Translations under genes and position numbers: made by a program
The notes under the pieces: model-generated
Database searches by the model: none
Told to the model about the DNA's origin: nothing
What the model saw: only the letters and a program-made list of their open reading frames with translations
NCBI GenBank assembly: GCA_035574155.1
Contig: DATLZD010000036.1
Coordinates: 1 to 23,142, forward strand
Direction of reading: 5' to 3'
From: HRBIN24 sp035574155
GTDB taxonomy: Bacteria; Chloroflexota; Dehalococcoidia; SM23-28-2; HRBIN24
DNA length: 23,142 nucleotides
In this document: piece after piece, positions 7,434 through 14,814 of the stretch
How positions within the stretch are numbered: position 1 is the first letter of the stretch
How the letters are laid out: every line of letters starts with the position of its first letter

Positions 7434-8573
7434 CTAGGACAACAGGGACGCGGCCAGCTCCTCCGACCAGTAGCGTGGCCCCCCCATGGAGAGCTGCAGC
7501 TGCTTGCCCCGGCGCAGGAACAGGGTGATGTCCACGTCCTCGATGTAGCCCAGCCCGCCGTGGACCTGGGCGGCGATGAAGGTGGCGGCCTTGACGGCCT
7601 CCCCGGCCGCCAGCTTGGCCTTGGCCACCACGGCGTCCACCTCGTCCTCGGGCAGGTCGTTGTCGATGCACCAGGCGGCGTAAAAGGTGAGGGTATCGGC
7701 CGCCACGATCTGGGTCACCGTCTCGGCCAGGTAGTGCTGGACGGCCTGGAAGGAGCCGATGGGCCGTCCGAACTGGACCCTCTGCTTGGCGTATTCGACC
7801 CCCAAGGCATGGGCCTTCTCGGCCACCCCTATCATGTAGCCGCAACTGGCCACCACCGCCCGGCGCAGGACGGGGCGCAGCAGCCGCCAGCCTTCGCCCT
7901 CCCCACCCAGGAGCCGCTCCCGCGGCACCCGCACGCCCCGGAAGGTGACGCGGTGCTGGGGGTCCCGGGCCGAGGTGCGCTGGCGGCTGACCTCCAGCCC
8001 TGGGGAGGCAGCGTCCACCAGGAACAGCGAGAGGCCGTCGGCAGGTGCTCCCTCGCCCGTGCGGGCCACCACCAGCAGGAGATCGGCGGCGGTGGCGAAC
8101 TCCACGAACCGCTTGGTGCCGTCGATGACGAAGCCGTCCTCGGTGGGGACGGCGCGGGCCTCCACCTCCCGGTAATCGTAGTATTGACCGCGCTCCAGGA
8201 AGGCGAAGGCGACGATGAGGCTGCCCTCCATGATGCGCGCCAGGAGGGCGTCCCTCTGGACGAAGCCCTCGGCGCTGGCCACTAGGCCGCCGGCCACCAC
8301 CACGGTGGGGATGTAGGGCACCGGACACAAGGCGCGGCCCAGCTCCTTGGCCAGGACCACCAGGTCCTGCAGGCCGAGGCCGGCCCCGCCCCGCTCCTGG
8401 GGTATGGGCAGGCCCAGCCAGCCCAGCCGGGCCATCTCGCTCCAAAGGTCATGGGGCAGGCCGGGATCGCTGTTCTCCAGTTGGCGGACCAGGGATAGGG
8501 GGCACCTGTCCTCTAGGAACCGCCTGGCGCTGGCCTGGAGCTGCCGCTGGAGCTCGGACAGTTCGATATCCAT
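7434..8573 (-). CDS. Acyl-CoA dehydrogenase B (likely non-catalytic partner subunit)
   Basis: This is a 379-aa acyl-CoA dehydrogenase. It has the N-terminal helical domain, a DGTKRFVEFA substrate loop (151-160), AKQRVQFGRPIGSFQAVQH (262-280) for FAD and dimer contacts, and QVHGGLGYIEDVD (336-348). It ends in FLRRGKQLQLSMGG and lacks the C-terminal GTSEIQRN strand. The helix that carries the catalytic Glu in isovaleryl-type enzymes reads L-L-R-P-V-L-R-R-A-V-V-A (231-242), with no acidic residue, and there is no YEGT Glu. It is therefore probably the inactive half of a heteromer with the gene just upstream (acyl-CoA dehydrogenase C, 47 bases away), as in FadE alpha2beta2 enzymes of steroid catabolism. 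ATG 8573 is preferred; an in-frame GTG at 8585 is possible. Confidence 0.88.
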   Translation of the reverse strand: MDIELSELQRQLQASARRFLEDRCPLSLVRQLENSDPGLPHDLWSEMARLGWLGLPIPQERGGAGLGLQDLVVLAKELGRALCPVPYIPTVVVAGGLVASAEGFVQRDALLARIMEGSLIVAFAFLERGQYYDYREVEARAVPTEDGFVIDGTKRFVEFATAADLLLVVARTGEGAPADGLSLFLVDAASPGLEVSRQRTSARDPQHRVTFRGVRVPRERLLGGEGEGWRLLRPVLRRAVVASCGYMIGVAEKAHALGVEYAKQRVQFGRPIGSFQAVQHYLAETVTQIVAADTLTFYAAWCIDNDLPEDEVDAVVAKAKLAAGEAVKAATFIAAQVHGGLGYIEDVDITLFLRRGKQLQLSMGGPRYWSEELAASLLS

Positions 8574-8620
8574 GGCCTCCCTCACTCGGTCAGTTGTGCG
8601 GGGGCAGGGCCGCAGGTGGC

Positions 8621-9793
8621 TCAGGAGCCACTGGGCAGCCCCAGCAGCCGCTTGGCGATGAGGTTCTTGGCGATGTCCACCCCCGCAGCGGCGACCCGCA
8701 TGTGCCCCACGAACAGGTAGTCGTCCAGCACCTGGCCGCCCAGGGGCGCCTCTTCATCGCCGGCAGCCAGGTAGCCGGGGGTCCCCATCAGGTCCAGGGT
8801 GGCGTCGGCCAGCTCCGTCTCCACCACGGCGCCCCACATCTTGTTCATGGCCGCCTCCACCGCCGCCACGTTCTCGGGGTTGACTGCGGTGCAGATGCAG
8901 CGGATCTCCAGCATACGCGCCATCTCCACCAGGACGGCCAGCCGCGCGACCAGGCGGCGGACGCCCGGGTCATCGGCCAGGCGGCGGCCGTCTACCTGGG
9001 CGGCCTTGACCCACTCCACGAGACGCCGGAACTTCTGCTCGGTGGGCACCGTGGAGGTGAGGGTGAAACGCTCGAAGTTCAGGGCCTCCATGACGTAATA
9101 CCAGCCCTGGTTCAGCTCCCCCACCAGGTACTTCTTGGGCACCCGCACGTTGTCGAAGTAGACCTCGTTGGTGCGCTCGCCGATGATGGTCCACATGGGG
9201 GTGACGGTGATGCCCGGCAGGGAGGCGTCGATGATGAGGAGGCTGATGCCCCTGTGCTTGGGCTGGGCCGTCGGGTCGGTGCGCACCGCCGCCCAGTAGT
9301 AGTCAGCGAAGTGGGCCGAGGTGATGAACCGCTTGGTGCCCGTCACCACGAACTCGTCCCCCTCCAGCACGGCCCGGCACTGGAGGTTGGCCAGGTCGGA
9401 GCCGGCCTCGGGCTCGGTGTAGGCGATGGCCCACTGGATCTCGTTGCGGAAGATGCGGGGCAGGAACTCCTTCTTCAGCTCCTCGGAGCCGTGACGGAGT
9501 ATGACGTTGGCGATGATGCCCACGTTCTTGCCCACGATGGGCGCCTGGGCCCGCAGCAGCTCCTGGTTGAGGATGTAGGGGGCGAACCTGAGGCCTTCGC
9601 CGGCCCCGCCGTACTCGCTGGGGAAGCCTAGGCCCAGCCAGCCCCTTTCGGCCAGCTTGTCGCCGAAGCGCTGCCGCTCCGGCGTGTCCAACAGGCCGAA
9701 GCGGGTCCTGACCTCGTCGGTGAGGGCCTCGTCCAGGAAGCGCCGCACCTCCTGCCTAAAGGCCTCCTCCTCCGGGCTGAACCGAAAGTCCAT
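8621..9793 (-). CDS. Acyl-CoA dehydrogenase C (likely catalytic subunit; first gene of operon)
   Basis: This is a 390-aa acyl-CoA dehydrogenase. Signatures are GWLGLGFPSEYGGAG (51-65), YTEPEAGSDLANLQ (125-138), VTGTKRFITSAHFAD (150-164) and IIGERTNEVYFDNVRVP (203-219). E241 in L-N-F-E-R-F-T-L sits at the catalytic Glu position used by isovaleryl-type and steroid-type enzymes. The C-terminal signature is altered: G-V-D-I-A-K-N replaces the common G-T-S-E-I-Q-R-N. The ATG at 9793 is supported by AGGAGG seven bases upstream and by a promoter at 9822-9849. A longer in-frame reading to 9964 would run through that promoter. It is the first gene of the operon and the likely partner of acyl-CoA dehydrogenase B. 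Confidence 0.92.
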   Translation of the reverse strand: MDFRFSPEEEAFRQEVRRFLDEALTDEVRTRFGLLDTPERQRFGDKLAERGWLGLGFPSEYGGAGEGLRFAPYILNQELLRAQAPIVGKNVGIIANVILRHGSEELKKEFLPRIFRNEIQWAIAYTEPEAGSDLANLQCRAVLEGDEFVVTGTKRFITSAHFADYYWAAVRTDPTAQPKHRGISLLIIDASLPGITVTPMWTIIGERTNEVYFDNVRVPKKYLVGELNQGWYYVMEALNFERFTLTSTVPTEQKFRRLVEWVKAAQVDGRRLADDPGVRRLVARLAVLVEMARMLEIRCICTAVNPENVAAVEAAMNKMWGAVVETELADATLDLMGTPGYLAAGDEEAPLGGQVLDDYLFVGHMRVAAAGVDIAKNLIAKRLLGLPSGS

Positions 9794-9821
9794 GGGACGC
9801 CTCCTCGCTCGTGCGAGACCC

Positions 9822-9849
9822 ATTATACAGGGCGAGGGCGCATAGGCAA
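9822..9849 (-). promoter_or_regulatory. Promoter of the acyl-CoA operon (TTGCCT - 16 bp - TATAAT)
   Basis: Read on the minus strand, the -35 TTGCCT is at 9849-9844 and a perfect -10 TATAAT at 9827-9822, 16 bases apart. The predicted start is near 9815, giving a leader of about 22 bases with AGGAGG before ATG 9793. All seven downstream genes run the same way with gaps of 59 bases or less, so this is probably the operon's main promoter. Confidence 0.65.
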
Positions 9850-9929
9850 ACACGTTGTTCGCCTCCGCCGGGAGGGTCCCCCTTTGGCCCCTTTTGCCTA
9901 GGACCGTCAGCCTTGGCACAGGGGCGCGG

Positions 9930-9958
9930 TTGACCCAAGGGGGGGATTGTGATAGAAG
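9930..9958 (+). promoter_or_regulatory. Promoter of the ABM-cupredoxin gene (TTGACC - 17 bp - TAGAAG)
   Basis: The -35 TTGACC is at 9930-9935 and the -10 TAGAAG at 9953-9958, 17 bases apart. The predicted start is near 9965, about 42 bases before ATG 10007. The region 9794-10006 (213 bases) holds this promoter and the divergent operon promoter, with about 80 bases between their -35 boxes. I see nothing else in it. Confidence 0.5.
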
Positions 9959-10006
9959 TGGCAAGCGGGGGGCCGGCCTCCCCCACTCCCTGCCAGGTGG
10001 TGGCCC

Positions 10007-11032
10007 ATGGAATATGTGCAGCTAGTGCTGGCCCAGCTCCCGGCCGACAAGCTGGACGAGGCCTTGCGGCCCGGCGGCCTCCTGGACCGTCTGGACGAGC
10101 ACCGCAACCACCTCGTCCACCAGGCCGGCTTTCAGGACATGCGGGTGGTGCGCTCCATCAACCGGCAGGGCAACGTGCAGCTGGTGGTGGAGACCCGCTG
10201 GGCCGACGACCAGAGCCTCATCGACTACGAGACGGGGGAGCCGACCGTCGTCTCCATACTGGAGCAGCACCGGGACCTGCTGGTGCCGGGCTCCCTGCAG
10301 GTCATCGACATGGAGGCCCTGCGCAGCGAGGAGTGGTGGCGGCGGTTCGAAGCGGAGCAGCAGGTCCGGGAGCGGACCGCCTTCCCCTTCCTGGTGCCCG
10401 CCATGGCCTTCCTGTTCGGGGTCCTGGTGGTCTACGGCCTCTCGCGCATCTACCTGGAGCTGGCCCACTGGAAGGTGGGCGACGTGGACATGGCCACGCC
10501 CCTAGCCCTGGGCATCTCGGCCCTTATCTTGCTGGGAGGCTGGTTCGTGGCCAGCGTGCCCCAGATCAAGGGCTGGCATGTGGGGGCCATGGCCGCCGTT
10601 GTCCTCCTGGGCATCCTGGCCGGGGCCATCTGGGCGGCCGTCCATGAGGAGGGGGGCGCCCAGGAGGCGGCGGCCGAGCAGCCCCCGGCGGCTACGGCCC
10701 CCGCCGGCGGCGCTCAGGCCGGTGGCGCCCCCGCCACCAGCCTGCAGGTGAGGGCCATCCGCTCCCTGCGCTTCGACAGCCAGCGACTGACGGTGGCGGC
10801 CAACCAGCCGGTGACCATCACCTTCGTCAACGAGGACACGGGACAGGTCCATGACATCGCCATCTGGCGGAGCCGCCAGGACGCGCAGGGCGGCGGCCAG
10901 CCCCTGGCCTCCACCGAGTTCTGCACCGCCCCCTGTCAGGAGACCCTCACCGTCACCCTCGCCCCAGGCACCTACTACTTCAACTGCACCGTCCACCCGC
11001 AGCAGATGACGGGGACGCTGGTGGCCCGCTAG
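10007..11032 (+). CDS. Membrane-anchored cupredoxin with N-terminal ABM-like domain
   Basis: This is a 341-aa protein with three parts. Residues 1-105 look like a small alpha/beta ferredoxin-like domain of the antibiotic-biosynthesis-monooxygenase (ABM) type (an assignment by pattern, moderately sure). Three membrane helices follow, at about 126-150, 163-184 and 191-212. An Ala/Pro/Gly linker (214-244) leads to a cupredoxin domain, 245-341. Its type-1 copper ligands are all visible: H282 (in V-H-D-I), C327, H330 (C-T-V-H) and M334. With the N-terminus inside, three helices place the copper domain outside. A GGTGG Shine-Dalgarno precedes ATG 10007. The gene converges on ctaG with 7 bases between the stops, so the protein may donate electrons or copper to the oxidase (inference). 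I do not know this domain order from a named family. Confidence 0.8.
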   Translation: MEYVQLVLAQLPADKLDEALRPGGLLDRLDEHRNHLVHQAGFQDMRVVRSINRQGNVQLVVETRWADDQSLIDYETGEPTVVSILEQHRDLLVPGSLQVIDMEALRSEEWWRRFEAEQQVRERTAFPFLVPAMAFLFGVLVVYGLSRIYLELAHWKVGDVDMATPLALGISALILLGGWFVASVPQIKGWHVGAMAAVVLLGILAGAIWAAVHEEGGAQEAAAEQPPAATAPAGGAQAGGAPATSLQVRAIRSLRFDSQRLTVAANQPVTITFVNEDTGQVHDIAIWRSRQDAQGGGQPLASTEFCTAPCQETLTVTLAPGTYYFNCTVHPQQMTGTLVAR

Positions 11033-11039
11033 GGGCCGT

Positions 11040-11912
11040 CTAGCCCTGGTCGCGACGGGACAGCCCCAGTCGCTCCAGCTCCTGCTCCACCTCTTCCCAG
11101 GAAGGCCCCCGCTCCCGCCGCTCGTGCTCCATGAACCACTGGTAGAAGGCCCAGCCAGCGAAGCCCCACAACACCAGCGAGCCCAGGATCTTCATGATGG
11201 CCGCCGCCAGCTGCTGGTCCACCACCGGCGTGATGGAGTCCACCAGCCGTGGCATCTGGGCGTAGACGGGGTAGACGGGGCTGGTGGCGAACACCAGGAA
11301 GGCGGCTATGACCGTGGGGAGCACCGACTGGACGAACAGGTAGGCCAACTGGAAGGGGTAGGACAGGCGGGGCAGCTCGGGCACCGTGCTCAGAACCGGC
11401 CACCACATGAGCATGGAGCTGAGCACCAGCCCCAGGTGCGTCAGGAAGTGGAAACCGCCGTTGGTGACCGCCATCTCGATGATGGGCGGCAGGTGGGTGA
11501 GGGTCTGAAAGACGGTGAAGACCAGGAAGGCCGAGGCAGGGTGAGTGACGACGCGGGCCGCCCGCAGCACCGCCCGCCAGCGAAGGGGCGTCTGCCACAG
11601 CCAGGTGGGGATGCCCACCACCAGCAGCGGGGCAGCCACCATGCTGAAGAGGAAGTGCTGGAACATGTGGGCCGAGAGGAGGTATCCCTCGCCCAAGGGG
11701 TGAATGGGCGTGCCGGCCCCGGCGTAGATGGCCACCACCCCCAGCACGAAGGCCAACACCGTGGACCGACGCACCCGCAGGGCATCGGGGGGCCGCAGGT
11801 AGCGCAGGGCCAGGTAGTAGCCGCCCAGCAGGGCGAGGCACAGCGCCAGGGCGTCAGGCGGATACCAGTCCAGCCACCAGCGCTGCTCTAGGCCGAAGTG
11901 CAGGAACGGCAC
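11040..11912 (-). CDS. ctaG: Cytochrome c oxidase assembly protein CtaG (caa3_CtaG family)
   Basis: This is a 290-aa multi-pass membrane protein, with about seven helices, of the caa3_CtaG family. That family is needed to assemble the copper centre of caa3/A-type oxidases and is unrelated to the periplasmic Cox11 also called CtaG. The signature HPLGEGYLLSAHMFQHF (71-87) gives H71, H82 and H86, followed by A-A-P-L-L-V-V-G-I-P. A second His pair is in the helix near GGFHFLTH. No ATG fits the frame; the start is GTG 11912, 19 bases after ctaF. A charged tail rich in Glu and Arg ends the protein. It is the last gene of the oxidase operon. Confidence 0.88.
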   Translation of the reverse strand: MPFLHFGLEQRWWLDWYPPDALALCLALLGGYYLALRYLRPPDALRVRRSTVLAFVLGVVAIYAGAGTPIHPLGEGYLLSAHMFQHFLFSMVAAPLLVVGIPTWLWQTPLRWRAVLRAARVVTHPASAFLVFTVFQTLTHLPPIIEMAVTNGGFHFLTHLGLVLSSMLMWWPVLSTVPELPRLSYPFQLAYLFVQSVLPTVIAAFLVFATSPVYPVYAQMPRLVDSITPVVDQQLAAAIMKILGSLVLWGFAGWAFYQWFMEHERRERGPSWEEVEQELERLGLSRRDQG

Positions 11913-11931
11913 GTCCCCATACCACCCTTCC

Positions 11932-12273
11932 TCATAGCAGCCCCGCCTTCATGGTGGCCAACATGGCGATGAAGAGGGCGATAGCCATGCTCAGGCCGAA
12001 GGCGAACATGAAGGAGAAGAGGCGACTATCGAAGCGCAGGTGCATGTACCACAGGACCACCAGCAGGAACTTGAGGCCCGAGAGGGCCAGGAACAGCTCC
12101 ACCAGGACCCCCCGTAGCCCTTCGATGTAGTAGATGGCCACCTCGATGGAGGTGATGATGAACAGGGCCACCGCCACCCGTATGTAATCGGCGGTGGTGG
12201 CGTGGAGGCCGCCGGCATGGGCCTCCCCGTCCTCCCGCCGACGTCGGGCACCGCGCAGCTCTGCCAGGGTCAT
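11932..12273 (-). CDS. ctaF: Cytochrome c oxidase subunit IV (prokaryotic COX4 / CtaF)
   Basis: This 113-aa protein has three membrane helices (about 33-51, 57-77 and 84-108), the normal size and topology of the small fourth subunit of bacterial haem-copper oxidases. L-K-F-L-L-V-V-L-W-Y-M-H-L-R (67-80) is the typical second-helix motif. It stabilises the subunit I/III core and has no cofactor. ATG 12273 is preceded by GGGAGG. It lies 12 bases after ctaE and 19 bases before ctaG. Confidence 0.88.
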   Translation of the reverse strand: MTLAELRGARRRREDGEAHAGGLHATTADYIRVAVALFIITSIEVAIYYIEGLRGVLVELFLALSGLKFLLVVLWYMHLRFDSRLFSFMFAFGLSMAIALFIAMLATMKAGLL

Positions 12274-12285
12274 GGACCGCCTCCC

Positions 12286-12897
12286 TTATCGACCTTCGGC
12301 CAGCGGGTCCAGCAGGTAGACCAGGGTGAAGATCAGGATCCAGACGATGTCCACGAAGTGCCAGTAAAGGCCGGCCAGCTCCACGTTGAGGGCGTTGTGC
12401 TGGCCGATCCTCCCCCGCAGGGCCATCACCCACAGCGAGAGGAGGATGAGGACCCCCACCGATACGTGGGCACCGTGAAAGCCCGTCAGCAGATAGAAGC
12501 TGGAGCCGAACAGGTTGGTGCTCAGGGTCAGCCCCTTGTGCACGAACTCGGTGAACTCGAAGGCCTGCCCGGCCAGGAAGGAGATGCCCAGCAGGGCCGT
12601 GCACAGGAGCCAGGTCCGCATCTGGTGCAGCCTACCACGGTGGGCCGCCCCTACCGCCAGGGCCATGGTGGTGCTGCTCATCAGCAGAATGAAGGAGCTG
12701 ACGGAGGTGAAGGGGATGTTGAACACGTCCGAGGGATAGGGCCCCTCGGTGCTCTGGCCACGGTAGAGCAGGTAGGTGGCGATGAGAGAGCCGAAGAAGA
12801 GGGCCTCCGAGGCCAGGAACAGCCACATGGCCAACTTGCGGTTGTCCAGGCCGGTGGAGGTCTCCAGGTGCTCGACGGCGTGGGTCCTCTGTGCCAC
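12286..12897 (-). CDS. ctaE: Cytochrome c oxidase subunit III
   Basis: This 203-aa membrane protein with five helices is the short bacterial form of subunit III. Family marks are MWLFLASEALFFGSL (24-38), the acidic A-F-E-F-T-E-F (112-118), L-L-T-G-F-H-G-A-H-V (136-145) and Y-W-H-F-V-D-I-V-W (178-186). Subunit III binds lipid, protects subunit I from turnover inactivation and supports proton entry to the D-channel. The start is GTG 12897, with AAGGG just upstream and the ctaD stop 13 bases away. The order ctaC-ctaD-ctaE-ctaF is standard for A-type oxidase operons. Confidence 0.92.
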   Translation of the reverse strand: MAQRTHAVEHLETSTGLDNRKLAMWLFLASEALFFGSLIATYLLYRGQSTEGPYPSDVFNIPFTSVSSFILLMSSTTMALAVGAAHRGRLHQMRTWLLCTALLGISFLAGQAFEFTEFVHKGLTLSTNLFGSSFYLLTGFHGAHVSVGVLILLSLWVMALRGRIGQHNALNVELAGLYWHFVDIVWILIFTLVYLLDPLAEGR

Positions 12898-12910
12898 GTT
12901 CCCTTACCTC

Positions 12911-14800
12911 TCACTCGCTGGCGGGCTCCAGTGCCCAGCCGTAGATGCCGAACAGCAGCACCACCGCCCCCGCCGCCACCAGGGCGTAGTCGGCCAGCAC
13001 GAAGCCGTAGGCGATGATGGGGAAGCCCATTGCCGCTATGAGGGGGAAGAAGGAGGGGGAGGGCATGTGGATGTGCTGCGCATGCTCCTCCTCGTGCTCC
13101 TGATGGGCGCCGCCCGCCACCACCGGGATGGGCCGTCCCGCCTCGTCCTCCCGGTACTTCTGGTGCCAGAAGTCATCCCGCGCCCGCACCAGCGGGATGC
13201 GAGCGAAGTTGTAGGGGGGCACCGGCGACGGGATGCTCCACTCCAGGGTGCGGCCGTCCCACGGGTCCGCCCCCGCCCGCTGGCCCCGCCGGGCGGTGAT
13301 GATGACGTTGATGATGAAGACCAGCACCGACAGGGCGATGAGGAACGCCCCTACGGTGGCGATCATGTTCCACAGGTCCCAGCCCATGCCGGTGGGGTAG
13401 GTCTGGATGCGCCGCGGCATCCCCAGCAGCCCCAGGATCATCATGGGCTGGAAGGTGACGTTGAAGCCGATGAGCATCAGCCAGAAGTGGAGCTGCCCCA
13501 GCCTCTCGTCCAGCAGCTTGCCCGTGAACTTGGGGAACCAGTAGTAGATGCCGGCGAAGAGGGCGAAGATGGCCCCGCCGAAGAGGACCTGGTGGAAGTG
13601 GGCCACCACGTAATAGGTGTCCTGCTGCTGGTAGTCGGAGGGCACCATGGAGTGGGTCACGCCCGTCAGGCCGCCCACCACGAACATGGTGATGAAGCCC
13701 AGCGCGAACAGCAGCGGCGTCTTGAAGCGGATGTCGCCGCCCCACAGGGTGCCCAGCCAGTTGAAGATCTTCACCCCCGTGGGCACGGCGATGAGGATGG
13801 TGCTCACCCCGAAGGCCGAGTTGGCCACCGGCCCCAGCCCCGTGGTGTACATGTGGTGCACCCACACGCCAAAGCTCATGAAGGCGATGGCGATGCCCGA
13901 GAAGACCACGAAGGGGTAGCCGAACAGGGGCTTACGGGCGAACGTGGGCAGCACCTCCGAAACGATGCCCATGGCCGGCAGGATGAGGATATACACCTCG
14001 GGGTGGCCGAACAGCCAGAACAGGTGCTGCCACAGCAGGGGCGTGCCTCCCTTGAGAGGGTTGAAGAAGTTGGCCCCGAACAGGCGGTCGAAGGACAGCT
14101 CGAACAGCCCCACCGCCAGCACCGGCATGGCGAAGATGATCAGGAAGGAGGTCACCAGCGTCATCCAGGTGAAGACGGGCATGCGCAGCAGCGACATGCC
14201 CGGCGCCCTCATGTTGAGGATGGTGACGATGAAGTTGAAGCCCGAGGCCAGGGAGGAGATGCCCAGGATCTGCAGCCCCAAGGCCCAGAAGTCGATGCCG
14301 TGGCCCGGGTTGAAGGCCTTCTCCGTCAGGGGGGCGTAGCCGAACCAGCCACCGTTAGGGGCGCCGCCGAAGAAGATGCTGGAGTACAGGAAGATGCCCC
14401 CCATAAGGAACGTCCAGTAGCTGAAGGCGTTGAGGCGCGGGAAGGCCACGTCCCGGGCGCCTATCTGCAGGGGCACGATGAGGTTGAAGAAGGCGGCCGA
14501 GAGGGGCATCACCACCAGGAAGATCATGGTGGTGCCGTGCATGGTGAACATCTGGTTGTAGACTTCCTGGTCCAGCACCTGGGCGCCGGGACGGGCCAAC
14601 TGCAGACGGATGGCCAGCGCCTCCACCCCGCCTGCCAGGAAGAAGAGAAAGGCGGTGATGCCATACATGATGCCGATGCGCTTGTGGTCGACGGTGGCGA
14701 TCCAGCTCCAGATGCCCTGGTAGCTGGCAGCCTGCCGCCGCAGCTGGCGCAGGGCCTCCAGCACCCCCACCGGCGACCCATCGAACGTCGTCTGCGCCAT
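12911..14800 (-). CDS. ctaD: Cytochrome c oxidase subunit I (haem-copper oxidase, A1 type)
   Basis: This 629-aa catalytic subunit reduces O2 to water and pumps protons. Haem a ligands are H88 and H403, and the haem a3 ligand is H401. Cu_B ligands are H266, H315 and H316, and Y270 of G-H-P-E-V-Y forms the His-Tyr crosslink. D117 at the D-channel mouth, E268 of HPEVY and K344 of the K-channel are all present, which places it in the A1 subgroup. After the twelve core helices a roughly 100-residue extension carries a His-rich stretch (H-Q-E-H-E-E-E-H-A-Q-H-I-H, near 573-585) and two more helices, as in other long bacterial CtaD proteins. ATG 14800 has GGAGG upstream, overlapping the end of ctaC. 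Confidence 0.97.
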   Translation of the reverse strand: MAQTTFDGSPVGVLEALRQLRRQAASYQGIWSWIATVDHKRIGIMYGITAFLFFLAGGVEALAIRLQLARPGAQVLDQEVYNQMFTMHGTTMIFLVVMPLSAAFFNLIVPLQIGARDVAFPRLNAFSYWTFLMGGIFLYSSIFFGGAPNGGWFGYAPLTEKAFNPGHGIDFWALGLQILGISSLASGFNFIVTILNMRAPGMSLLRMPVFTWMTLVTSFLIIFAMPVLAVGLFELSFDRLFGANFFNPLKGGTPLLWQHLFWLFGHPEVYILILPAMGIVSEVLPTFARKPLFGYPFVVFSGIAIAFMSFGVWVHHMYTTGLGPVANSAFGVSTILIAVPTGVKIFNWLGTLWGGDIRFKTPLLFALGFITMFVVGGLTGVTHSMVPSDYQQQDTYYVVAHFHQVLFGGAIFALFAGIYYWFPKFTGKLLDERLGQLHFWLMLIGFNVTFQPMMILGLLGMPRRIQTYPTGMGWDLWNMIATVGAFLIALSVLVFIINVIITARRGQRAGADPWDGRTLEWSIPSPVPPYNFARIPLVRARDDFWHQKYREDEAGRPIPVVAGGAHQEHEEEHAQHIHMPSPSFFPLIAAMGFPIIAYGFVLADYALVAAGAVVLLFGIYGWALEPASE

Positions 14801-14814
14801 GCCTTCCTACCTCC

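Noticed and set aside
5521..7437. A 638-codon + strand open frame across the CoA-transferase and MaoC genes
   Set aside because: It spans two real genes and their spacer on the other strand, and its translation is low-complexity without a recognisable domain.
9794..9964. A 57-residue N-terminal extension of acyl-CoA dehydrogenase C
   Set aside because: A promoter with a perfect -10 lies inside it, AGGAGG precedes ATG 9793, and the family begins at MDF.
11030..11046. Short inverted repeat GGGC...GCCC between the convergent cupredoxin and ctaG genes as a bidirectional terminator
   Set aside because: Only four paired bases and no T-run.
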